A stretch of DNA of 64,000 bases from Cordylochernes scorpioides. Its lineage: Eukaryota > Arthropoda > Arachnida > Pseudoscorpiones > Chernetidae. The translations under genes and the position numbers were made by a program. Shown piece after piece: positions 54,865 through 63,892 of the stretch; within the stretch, counting starts at the first letter, position 1; each line of letters starts with the position of its first letter. The stretch lies in contig CP092886.1 in NCBI GenBank assembly GCA_030710605.1, positions 164,589,302-164,653,301 on the forward strand, in the 5' to 3' direction. The notes under the pieces are model-generated. The model was not told the DNA's origin and did no database searches. It saw nothing but the letters and a program-made list of their open reading frames with translations.

Positions 54865-56177
54865 CTTAGTCTAGCCATAAATATTGTCACAAAACCAAAT
54901 CAGTGATAAAAATTTTAATTTGAATACGTGAAGTATTCTTTTGAATACAGTAGTTGTTATTTGAATATCTCGTGCACACGTGTTTAGAAAAAAAATCGGA
55001 ATATATTTGTTTTTTGATAATGGATTAGGGGGTTAAAGAAAACCGTATAGCTGTAATAACCTTACACAAGGTAGGCCAAAGTCCTTCATCCATTTTTAAA
55101 CTTTTACAAAATTTGAATATTACGCGTCAATTTGTTTATCTAACCATTGTAAGGTTCAACAAGGCTGGCACTTAATGACCTTGAAAGATCTGGTCGACCG
55201 CGCGTGCAACGAACTCAAGCAGCTATAAAAGCCATTCGCGAAAGAATTCGTCGAAATCCACGCCGCAAACAAAAGATCTTAGCAAAGCAGATGCATTTAG
55301 CAGCTGAACCGTTTCCAGGATAATCAACGAAGACCTTGGACTGAGAGATTTCAAACGACGCACAGGTCATTTGATAACCCCTGCTCTTAGAGATATTAGA
55401 AGGGTTAGATCAAAAATGTTGTTGGCGCGGCATGATGGTCGGTGGCATGAGAGAATCCTTTTCACAGACGAGAAAAATTTAACTGTCGAGGAAAAGATTA
55501 ATCGTCAGAATGATAGGATATATGCTCGTAGCTCTCTAGAAGCTTCTTTGAAAGTCAGAAGACTTTTAAAAAGTCACCATCCTTCTTCTGTCATTGTTTG
55601 GTGGGGAGTTAGCTACCAAAGTGTAACAGATCTCCACTTCTGTGCCAAAGGGGTAAAAACTACAGCTAAAACTATCAAGAAGATATTTTTCAACAAATAG
55701 TAAAGCCTCTGAATACAAAACTGTTTAATGGAGAACATTGGATATTTCAACAAGATTCAGCTCCTGCTCACTAAGCTAAGTCAACTCAACAATGGTTGGA
55801 GACGAATGTTCCGGAGTTCATAAAGGCCAATGAATGGCCCTCTGGAAGCCCTGATTTAAAACCTCTTGATTACAGTTTGTGGGCATATTTAGAGGAGAAG
55901 GTGTGCTCTAAAAGATATCATAATTTAGATCAATTGAAATAGCATTGGTGAGAGCAATGAAAGAAATACCCTTAGAAAAGGTGCGTGCCGCCATAGATCA
56001 GTGGCCCGAACGTTTGAGATCCTGTGTCAAAAATAAGGGAGGACATTTTGAATGATTGTATATATTTAAAATATATGTCCTATTGGCTAATAAATATGTA
56101 TTTATATTCCATTAGTTTTTGTTCTTAATCATTTAATTTATAAAATTGTTTGTAACAGAATTTATGGCTAGACTGTG
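54865..56177 (+). mobile_element. mariner-like (DD37D-type) transposon, 1313 bp
   Basis: Inverted ends share AGTCTAGCCATAAAT, with TA outside both (54863-54864 and 56178-56179). The transposase inside is broken. Confidence 0.8.
55018..56055 (+). pseudogene. mariner/Tc1-superfamily transposase (DD37D-type), inactivated
   Basis: Reading across frames: an N-terminal helix-turn-helix-like part (VITLHKVGQSPSSIFKLL), then the first catalytic D in LFTDEKNLTVE, SVIVWWGVSY, the second D in WIFQQDSAPAH, and a third acidic residue in SGSPDLKPLDYSLWAYLE. I count 37 residues between the second and third, which suggests the DD37D (maT-like) group. The end block VRAAIDQWPERLRSCV...GGHFE matches the family C-terminus. 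Stops or frameshifts occur near 55165-55180, 55320, 55680, 55773 and 55940. It is not functional. Confidence 0.8.
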
Positions 56178-56222
56178 TATAGATCAAATGATTTTTAAAT
56201 GAAAAAAAACTATTTTTAACTA

Positions 56223-56443
56223 CACTTATGGACAAAACTTAAGGAAGTTTTACCTTTTAGCATGTGTACCGGAATTCAGACAATAACTCTGAAAAATATT
56301 TGATACACAGTGACCTTTGTTGAAAACACAATAGATAACCAAGTGTGAACAAAATTGTTTCTGTCTCCTTCAAAAAAATATATATGTATGGACGACCGGC
56401 GACATCAAAGACATCCTACTCCCTTAAGTTTTGTCCATGAGTG
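56223..56443. mobile_element. Tc1-type MITE (family M), copy 9
   Basis: CACTTATGGACAAAACTT at the left, inverse ending GTCCATGAGTG at the right, TA at both edges. Confidence 0.75.
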
Positions 56444-56904
56444 TATATAGTATATTTTTGGGATCGGTAAATTTTTCTTATAATATTTTAATAACTTATT
56501 TTCATTACCACTATCTCTCTCTACTTTTATATATATACTACAGCTAGAACTACTTCTATTGATATTAATATAATAACATAAATATAATTATAGATTAAAT
56601 TTAAAATATAGGTTTAATTTATAGATTAAAAGAGGCATCTCTCTCTCTCTCCCTTTAAATATGCTGTAAAACAATGCGCGCGCGCATTTTGTTTATCATC
56701 CTAGTAAAAACGTAAAAGAGGTGATAAATAATGAGCCACAACACCAGTTTTGCCAAATTCATACAAAAGCCTCTTTGCGTACATTAACTTTATATGTCAT
56801 ATGTAGTATAATATAAATCTTTGTTAAAGCAATATAGGTTGTGCAAACATTCACTCCGGCAAAACTCGGGCGATGCCGGGTCACAGGCACACATATATAT
56901 ATAA

Positions 56905-57190
56905 TATTTTAAATAATAATAAAATAGGCATTTCCTGACCGTGCTCACATAAGCTTTTTAAAATAGCAGAGCGCCATCTAGTGGAACAGAAATCAATTAA
57001 ACGTTGATTTAACCTATTTCCTCTGAATTTTGGCCAACCCATTTTCTTGACAAATCAAGAAAAGCCAACCACGAACGCGTTTCGGGCTGTTGGCCCTCCT
57101 CAGCGTGGTGCAGGCTGTACCTCTACGACCAAAAAATCTTTTGGTCCCAGAGTCTTCTTGAGAAATCAATATATGGGTATATAATGCACA
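56905..57190 (-). mobile_element. family A element, diverged subfamily
   Basis: Blocks GGCATTTCCTGACCGTG, AGCGCCATCTAGTGG, AACGTTGATTTAACC and CAAATCAAGAAAAGCC precede the ribozyme. GACCAAAAAATCTTTTGGTC follows. It is closest to the 8 kb unit. It lies directly next to the 57.2 kb array in the same orientation. Confidence 0.7.
57068..57109 (-). ncRNA. hammerhead ribozyme, type I, family A copy 3
   Basis: Minus strand: stem I ACCACG/CGTGGT (six pairs), CTGAGGA (57103-57097, allowed), stem II GGGC/GCCC with loop CAACA, GAAAC, GTT (57076-57074). The core is intact. Confidence 0.85.
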
Positions 57191-57353
57191 CACACATATA
57201 TATATGAAAAAAGAAAAAGGCATCTCCTTATCGTGCAACTGAAAGTTGCTGATGGCTGAGCGCCATCTATCGGAATAAATATCAACTATTCTCGTTGATT
57301 TTTTTATTCCATAATTGGCCAAATACCCATTCTTGATTAATCAAGAAAAGCTA

Positions 57354-57395
57354 ACCACGGACGCGTTTCGGGCTGTTGGCCCTCATCAGCGTGGT
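57354..57395 (-). ncRNA. hammerhead ribozyme, type I, family A copy 4 (intact)
   Basis: Minus strand: stem I ACCACG/CGTGGT, CTGATGA, stem II GGGC/GCCC with loop CAACA, GAAAC, then GTC (57362-57360), the most common hammerhead cleavage triplet. Stem III ACGCGT is self-complementary. Confidence 0.9.
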
Positions 57396-57701
57396 GCAAG
57401 CTGTACCTCAAAGACCAAAAAAAAAATTGGTCATTAAGGCATCCTGAAAAATCATGAAACGGGTAGTTAAGGCCAGAATTGCGTGAGGACTCTACACAAT
57501 GTGAAAAAATAGTACAAATGTAACATTGTACTGGGATAAGGTGCATAAATCATGAAAAAAGAAAAAGGCATCTCCTTATCGTGCAACTGAAAGTTGCTGA
57601 TGGCTGAGCGCCATCTATCGGAATAAATATCAACTATTCTCGTTGATTTTTTTATTCCATAATTGGCCAAATACCCATTCTTGATTAATCAAGAAAAGCT
57701 A

Positions 57702-57743
57702 ACCACGGACGCGTTTCGGGCTGTTGGCCCTCATCAGCGTGGT
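57702..57743 (-). ncRNA. hammerhead ribozyme, type I, family A copy 5 (intact)
   Basis: Identical to the copy at 57354-57395; GTC at 57710-57708, 348 bases from it. Confidence 0.9.
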
Positions 57744-58015
57744 GCAAGCTGTACCTCAAAGACCAAAAAAAAAAAAAAAATTGGTCATTAAGGCATCCTG
57801 AAAAATCATGAAACGGGTAGTTAAGGCCAGAATTGCGTGAGGACTCTACACAATGTGAAAAAATAGTACAAATGTAACATTGTACTGGGATAAGGTGCAT
57901 AAATCATGAAAAAAGAAAAAGGCATCACGCAATTCTGGCCTTAACTACCCGTTTCATGATTTTTCAGGATGCCTTAATGACCAATTTTTTTTTTGGTCTT
58001 TGAGGTACAGCTTGC

Positions 58016-58057
58016 ACCACGCTGATGAGGGCCAACAGCCCGAAACGCGTCCGTGGT
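58016..58057 (+). ncRNA. hammerhead ribozyme, type I, family A copy 6 (intact)
   Basis: Plus strand: ACCACG (58016-58021), CTGATGA (58022-58028), GGGC-CAACA-GCCC (58029-58041), GAAAC (58042-58046), GTC (58049-58051), CGTGGT (58052-58057). Confidence 0.9.
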
Positions 58058-58367
58058 TAGCTTTTCTTGATTAATCAAGAATGGGTATTTGGCCAATTAT
58101 GGAATAAAAAAAAAAATCAACGAGAATAGTTGATATTTATTCCGATAGATGGCGCTCAGCCATCAGCAACTTTCAGTTGCACGATAAGGAGATGCCTTTT
58201 TCTTTTTTCATGATTTATGCACCTTATCCCAGTACAATGTTACATTTGTACTATTTTTTCACATTGTGTAGAGTCCTCACGCAATTCTGGCCTTAACTAC
58301 CCGTTTCATGATTTTTCAGGATGCCTTAATGACCAATTTTTTTTTTGGTCTTTGAGGTACAGCTTGC

Positions 58368-58409
58368 ACCACGCTGATGAGGGCCAACAGCCCGAAACGC
58401 GTCCGTGGT
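58368..58409 (+). ncRNA. hammerhead ribozyme, type I, family A copy 7 (intact)
   Basis: Same sequence as the previous copy; GTC at 58401-58403, 352 bases downstream of the previous cleavage site. Confidence 0.9.
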
Positions 58410-58734
58410 TAGCTTTTCTTGATTAATCAAGAATGGGTATTTGGCCAATTATGGAATAAAAAAATCAACGAGAATAGTTGATATTTATTCCGATAGATGG
58501 CGCTCAGCCATCAGCAACTTTCAGTTGCACGATAAGGAGATGCCTTTTTCTTTTTTCATGATTTATGCACCTTATCCCAGTACAATGTTACATTTGTACT
58601 ATTTTTTCACATATATATATATAGATATATAAAATATATGTGTGTGTTTGTGTGTGTTGATATAACATATATTATATAAAGTGTTTTGCTTTGTTGTTTG
58701 TTTTTCTCTTTGGACAATTTTCTTTAGTTAATTT

Positions 58735-58862
58735 ATGTAAAATAATGAATTGAACAGGATTGTATATAGCCGAATTGCTGTAATGCAGTGAAATGTATTG
58801 GCGCAAATATCCCTGAGTTTGGGATATCGCGTTTCATGATGTTAATAAAGTTAATTAATATA
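58735..58862 (+). pseudogene. LINE 3' UTR fragment
   Basis: TGTATATAGCC, GAAATGTATTGGCGCAAATA, TGAGTTTGGGATAT and GATGTTAATAAAGTTAAT match the 3' end of the LINE at 47079-47533. Only the UTR remains. Confidence 0.6.
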
Positions 58863-59194
58863 AAATGTATAATATGTAAAATATTCACTTGTGGAAAAAA
58901 GAAAAGTATAAGAGCTTGTATGCTGCAAAAGACAAAAATCTAAAGTCTACTTGCGACTTCTCTAATGCTATTTGGAGCGTCTAACAATTGTGCGAGACCA
59001 ACTTGATCGAGGTCGTTAATAATTAACTAAGCTGCAATTAGCTTGTTGTTTTAATTGCGCAGGGATCGGTGCTGCCCGGAGAGAAACCTCTGCTGTACAT
59101 CGAGGAAACCTTGGTTTCACTCTCCTGGAAACATGTAAACTGATCCCTCCGAGCATATTTAATATATTTATAACTCTTTATCTTCATTTTTTAC
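58863..59194. other. no gene seen
   Basis: AT-rich with a moderately GC patch at 59060-59150. Nothing supported. Confidence 0.4.
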
Positions 59195-59563
59195 ATATAT
59201 GTTTCTTGTAAAACGACATTTGAAAATTATCCCGCATGTGTTTCTTTTGAACGAAAAATCAAAATTTATTTTAAGGAGAATAAACGATTATTTCTAACCT
59301 TAGGGATGAGGTATGAAAGGATGAATTGTGAAGAGTAATGATGAACGGAAAAATAAAAGTGTCCAGGGATGGGAATTATTTTTCCGTTTATCATTACTAT
59401 CCACAATTCATCCTTTCATACCTCATCCCTAAGGTTAGAAATAATCGTTATTTCTCCTTAAAATAAATTTTGATTTTTCGTTCAAAAGAAACACATGCGG
59501 GATAATTTTCAAATGTCGTTTTACAATCACAAGCCGCATTATATTATATTATATATGTTTCTT
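59195..59563 (+). mobile_element. foldback SINE with 13-bp target duplication
   Basis: ATATATGTTTCTT is repeated exactly at 59195-59207 and 59551-59563. Between lie inverted arms (GTAAAACGACATTTG ... CAAATGTCGTTTTAC). The centre at 59345-59390 holds GTGTCCAGGGATGGGAATT, the inverse of a tRNA-like 3' end. The 3' tail is CAATCACAAGCCGCATTATA. The same architecture and junction occur at 17.5 kb. Confidence 0.8.
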
Positions 59564-60139
59564 ATTATTTATCAATTTTATATTAAAATATTAAGCAATA
59601 TTCAAAGCAAGACTGATGGGCTCAAATCCAGTCGAGCTCAAAGGCTTTATAAATATCTATTTTGAAATGTTTATACTCAGGAGAAAAGCCTGTGAAAGAG
59701 TTTTTATCTCGAAAGCTTTCGAATACTAATAAATTAGTGAAGAAACCTTTTGCGGAGGACGTGATTAATTATTTTAAATTATTTTCTAAAGCTTTCTACG
59801 CGCGATGGAACATAATTTTAGTTTATTTTTTTAATATCGACGTTCTGAGCTCTCTAAGTGTTTGTAATATCAGTTCATTCAAATTTTGGACTAAAGTAAG
59901 CATTGTCGAAATAGTTTTCCTTGAGAAGGGCAACAGCAAGTCGCCAAAACGTCAGAATAAAGTTTTTTTTCCCCTAGTACACGTGGTACAGTCCATGATA
60001 ATCTTCTTCTTCTTCTTTCTTATTTCCACTCAATCATATTAAGGTATCAAGCTTGTAATGCTTGAGACTTTTGATGGTGTCTGCCGGGGAAGATTAGAGC
60101 TCATCAATAATTGAGTCAATACAGTCAATAATGTGTATA
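59564..60139. other. no secure gene
   Basis: A 126-codon plus-strand frame (59662-60042) has no recognised domain. It contains GAGAAGGGCAACAGC and AAAACGTCAG (59920-59955), a hammerhead-like string, and CTAGTACACGTGGTACAG, shared with 16.5 kb. Confidence 0.3.
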
Positions 60140-60480
60140 TTATCAGGGATGAGGTATGAAAGGATGAATTGTGGATAGTAATGATAAACGGAAAAAAATA
60201 CGTCCAGGGTAGCCTAGTGGACATGGCACCTGCTCGGTAAGCAGAAGGTTGTGGGTTCGATTCCCGCCCCTGGACACTTTTATTTTTCCGTTCGCCATTA
60301 CTCTTCACATTTTCACCCTTTCATACGTCATTCAATCATATATAGACCATTACTCTTCATATATTCAACCTTTTCATACGTCATCCAAAAAGTTAGAAAT
60401 AGTACATATTTCTCTTTAAAATTAATGTTAATTTTTCACAAAAAAGAAACTTATGCGAGGAGGCTTTAAGTATTACTTTA
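60140..60480 (+). mobile_element. foldback SINE retaining its tRNA-like head
   Basis: The left arm (GATGAGGTATGAAAGGATG ... AAACGGAAAAAAATA) is an inverse of the body that follows the tRNA-like segment (TTTTTCCGTT ... CCTTTCATACGTCA). The body then continues to the AAGAAACTTATGCGAGG block. Compared with the 17.5 and 59.2 kb copies, it keeps the full tRNA-like region. Confidence 0.65.
60203..60275 (+). tRNA. tRNA-like sequence (SINE head), threonine-type GGT anticodon if read as tRNA
   Basis: It folds as a cloverleaf. The acceptor TCCAGGG/CCCTGGA has seven pairs. TA lies at positions 8-9. The D stem is GCC/GGC. The anticodon stem CTGC/GCAG (four good pairs) encloses loop TCGGTAA. The T stem GTGGG/CCCGC encloses loop TTCGATT. 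The base before the anticodon is C, not the invariant T33, and the sequence sits in the centre of a foldback SINE. It is therefore more likely a SINE promoter than a working tRNA gene. Confidence 0.55.
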
Positions 60481-61540
60481 TATTATCATGTTGATAATCA
60501 TGGTGGGAAGAAATTGGTGTCTGCTTTTACTGTAAGTGCACTTTATCCCGTGTCGTAGCGGTCGAAAACCAACGGTTTAGACCACCCTTCCACTGACCCC
60601 CATAAAGTATTTTAGAAGGTTGAAGTAAATCATTTTTTAACTTTTTCTTCAGTTATAAAAAAAATCCAACTCTCTCTCTCTTTCTATTTGATTTACGACA
60701 AGGTTTGTCCAATAAATTCGCGGAATGAAAAAAAAAAACGTTAAATAAAAAAAAATTGAAGACTAAAAAATTGAAATCTCTCCATCAACAAGGCGGAATA
60801 TAATATCACGTGTCTCCACATGTGTAGATGGGTTTTTTTTTAAGAATGCATTTAAAACTATTTTCAATGTTGAAATGGGTTTAAAAAATGAACAGCGGGT
60901 TGTTATGTTATCAAATTTTGATACAAATTCAGTAACTCTACATTTGAAACTTTTAGAACTGCTGAAAAACGTTTTATTAAAATGCAATTAAAAGGATTAA
61001 ATAAATATAGTTCAGCTATATACCGCCATTGAACAATTAGATTTTTATGAGTCGAAATAAATACGGACGCTATCATCGTATATTGAGAGAAGAGGTAAAA
61101 TATAAGTGAACCATAGAAACCTGCTAATCGGCTGCTTCAAATTAAATCATATTAAGTTCGAAATTCATTATGATCGTTACCGCCATATGTGTTATAGAAA
61201 AATGTTAAAAATTTGTTCATAAAATTTGAAAATAAATTTAGAAATTAGTCCATTCCTGACAACCCAGAAGTCATAAATATAGTAGACTTGTATTGTTAAC
61301 AGGATTGAGCGAATGTAAAATATTCCAGACTTCTATATGGTCGAGAAACATATTAAAACTTGATTACACACACACAAAAAAAATATATATATAAATTTGT
61401 CCAGTTCCTATTACATTTTGAAAGAATTCCAGCCGCTCGTTACCTCAGAGAAACGGCTGCGCCTTTTCGTTTGAAAGAAAATTATTTTATCTAATCTATT
61501 CGCGACCATAATGGCCCTCTAGCAGTTAAGACTGATCAGG
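60481..61540. other. no gene seen
   Basis: GATAATCATGGTGGG at about 60492 is the dispersed repeat also at 1.95 and 16.5 kb. The rest is AT-rich. Confidence 0.4.
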
Positions 61541-61644
61541 AGATGACTTTTCTTAATTTATTCACTGTTCCTAGCACAATTTCTTTTTATACTATTTTTT
61601 CGTATATGTTTTTGTTCTAACGTACTTCTGGCCTAAAAAAGAAG

Positions 61645-61717
61645 TCGGTGGACGAGTGGGTAACACCCTCGATTCCCGACAGCCATGAACCGGGATCGAA
61701 TCCCGCGTTAACATTTT
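61645..61717 (+). repeat. tRNA-like SINE head
   Basis: GGACGAGTGGGTAACACC resembles an A box and GGGATCGAATCCC a B box, in tRNA order and spacing. Pairing of a full cloverleaf is incomplete. Confidence 0.5.
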
Positions 61718-61892
61718 GTTTAATATATGAATAACCTTCACGTATTATTCATCTTTGCAAATATCATAAACTAGATTGCTCTTGTTGAGCGGTACCTAAT
61801 AAAGTGATTTTGGAACTAGGAACTTTGGCCTCTTAAATACTCAATCCTTGATCTTTCAGGAAGCCTCTAGGATCAGTCTTTTTAGAGTCTCT

Positions 61893-61938
61893 ACCTCGCT
61901 GACGAGGGCCAACAGCTTGAAACGCTTACGTGTGTGGT
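61893..61938 (+). ncRNA. decayed hammerhead ribozyme, family A
   Basis: CTGACGA (61899-61905), GGGC-CAACA-GCTT, GAAAC (61919-61923), GC, TTA. Stem II keeps two G-T pairs, but stem I and the triplet pairing are damaged. Confidence 0.6.
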
Positions 61939-61990
61939 TGTCTCTTCTTTATTTATAAAGTAAGGGGTCTGTCCAATATTCTGGAATAAG

Positions 61991-63540
61991 TAATATTCAA
62001 CGATTATAGTTGTTAACTGAGAATGTTCGGTCACATACCGCTACAATTCTGCTAACATCTTTAGCCAAAAACATTATACTAATACTTCAGCAACCGTCTT
62101 AGTCTCCAGACATGACTCCAAACGATATTATCCTCTTTCCAGAACTCAAAATAACTTTATAAGGAAGTAGATTCAACAGTACAGAGGACACCATAGCGGA
62201 AATAGTACTGAAGAATATCCCAAAATAAGACTTTTGTAATGTTTAGAATCATGGGAGAAACGATGACAATTATTGTTTAGATGCGGGAAGGGAGCATTTA
62301 AAAAATATTATAATAAGCCCTTTTTTTGAAAAGCCAAAGAGGAAAACTTTTTACCACATTCTGCAAATTTATTGGAAACATCTTGTAATATGATTCCGAT
62401 TACAATCGCGGAGACTCAATTTTTTTTTTTCGATAAAAGAAGAATTGAAACAAGAATCAACTTCGCGTTTTATATTTAGCGAAAGAGATCTAATAAAAAA
62501 ATAGTTTAATCCTCAAAACGTGAGTAATGTTTGCAATATAAGACGACACTATTTTCGAAGCTGACTATAGATTTCGGGTTTGTATGAACATTGCTCAGAG
62601 AGAAAAAGAGACATTTTTATTAAATGTGACGGCGCATTTTAGATGTTATACGTTTTTTTTATGATATTTTAACACCCACACAGGCGTAACGTATATCTAT
62701 ATCATGATAACTATTCAAATATAAAGCATAAGATATATTCACATTGGAAACAAAAAGTAGTTAACGTGCTGCGCAAATTCAGTTTTATAAGAAATAATCT
62801 CGGAAATGTACTATTTTCGTGAAATATTGTAATGCTAATAGTACAATTATTGTTTTCAGACGCTGAAATGATATCAAGTTGTGGGAATGAAAACTCCAAT
62901 TTTTCAGCACAAATTTAGTCTACATTTTCTTATACAGAATGTTATATTCGTATGAAAATAATCCTAAATCACGTTTTACGTTTTAGATACATTTTACTTC
63001 GTTTCCTGTGGGAGTTGGAAAAAGAATTTCGACACATATATATTTTAGGATTTTTATAAATATCATCTCTATAAAATAGCGCTTTTGTCTTAGATAAATA
63101 CACAGAGTTGTGCCAAAAAACTTACAAAACCTTATGTAATTTTCCTTTCAAATCAGTAATCGAATGTTTAAACAGAATATTTTTCCGAACTAGGTTTCAA
63201 TTAAGATGCTTCAAACGCGCGATTTTTTAAATAGAATATAACTTGCAAAACAATTTATCAAATAATGTATTTCTTATTGTTTTTTGAATATAAGAAAAAA
63301 GTTTTTCTTTAAAACGCTATAGTTTTATGGTTAAAGTTCGTACTTTCGCAAGAAATTTCTCAATAGTTCACATTTAAAAAAAAGGATAATTAAAAAGTAT
63401 AATCACTCAGCCGTTTTGAGAGATATCATTTTTATATATTATTCCCACACTTAATACTAAAATTTTTATGATGGAAATTATTAATAATGATTTTTTTTAT
63501 CAAAAAAATATAATAGAAGCGCTTATATGACTTCTTTCAA
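61991..63540. other. no gene seen
   Basis: Long AT-rich stretch; short frames only. No repeats shared with the rest of the window were recognised. Confidence 0.4.
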
Positions 63541-63546
63541 AGTGAT

Positions 63547-63892
63547 TGTTAATCTGGGCGCGAGCAACAATATTGGAGCGGCAAACTTACCGAGCGGGCG
63601 GCTAGCGTGCGGGCGTTCGGCGGTGAGGGCCGGTCCACTAAGTAGGTTAGCCGCTCGATGCCAGGTCAATAGTTACTGGCAACGGTCTGGGATTAATATA
63701 ATTAGACCTTCCCTGATCTCTCGCCTAATACACTCTTCTCTGTGTACTTTGTCTCTTCTTTGTCTCTCATTTGAGGCGCTATTTTTCTCATCCAAACAAG
63801 AGTTCTATCGATTCTTTAGTTCTGAGTTTGCACACGATGTTGTTACTATATAAATTCACCTTTATTGAATTAACTTGACGCGTGCTGTAACA
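63547..63892 (+). repeat. LTR-like sequence, 346 bp
   Basis: Starts TGTTAATCTGG and ends GCTGTAACA, so the termini form TGTTA/TAACA inverted repeats. It is GC-rich in the first 170 bases. No matching flanking duplication and no second LTR are in the window. The open frame inside (63527-63853) is probably incidental. Confidence 0.35.

Larger units (their letters stand above)
57204..58612. mobile_element. family A retrozyme-like array: two minus monomers, then two plus monomers
   Basis: Monomers at about 57204-57551 and 57552-57905 are direct repeats, differing mainly in an A-run of 9 versus 16. At about 57925 the array switches strand, and two plus-strand copies follow (ribozymes at 58016 and 58368). 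Cleavage positions within each pair are 348 and 352 bases apart. Self-cleavage would therefore release a unit-length RNA of about 350 nt, which is how retrozyme circles are produced. No ORF exceeds 72 codons, and the short frames repeat with the unit. High identity suggests recent spread. Confidence 0.85.
61545..61990 (+). mobile_element. relic family A element interrupted by a tRNA-derived SINE
   Basis: 61550-61640 (ATCAGGAGATGACTTTTC, TACTATTTTTTCG, CTTCTGGCCTAA) and 61823-61990 (TTTGGCCTCTTAAATACTC, the ribozyme relic, then GGTCTGTCCAATATTCTGG) are parts of one plus-strand monomer. TGGCCT is present at both edges of the insert, a possible short target duplication. The insert carries a tRNA-like promoter. 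Confidence 0.6.

Noticed and set aside
57014-58632. Several 63-102 codon frames with repeated sequences
   Set aside because: They are the repeating ribozyme monomers read as protein; the frames follow the repeat and cross the ribozyme core.
59662-60042. 126-codon plus-strand frame
   Set aside because: Phe/Ile/Lys-rich AT-driven translation running into repeat sequence; no domain recognised.
60203-60275. Functional threonine tRNA gene
   Set aside because: T33 is C and the sequence sits in a foldback SINE, so a SINE head is more likely.
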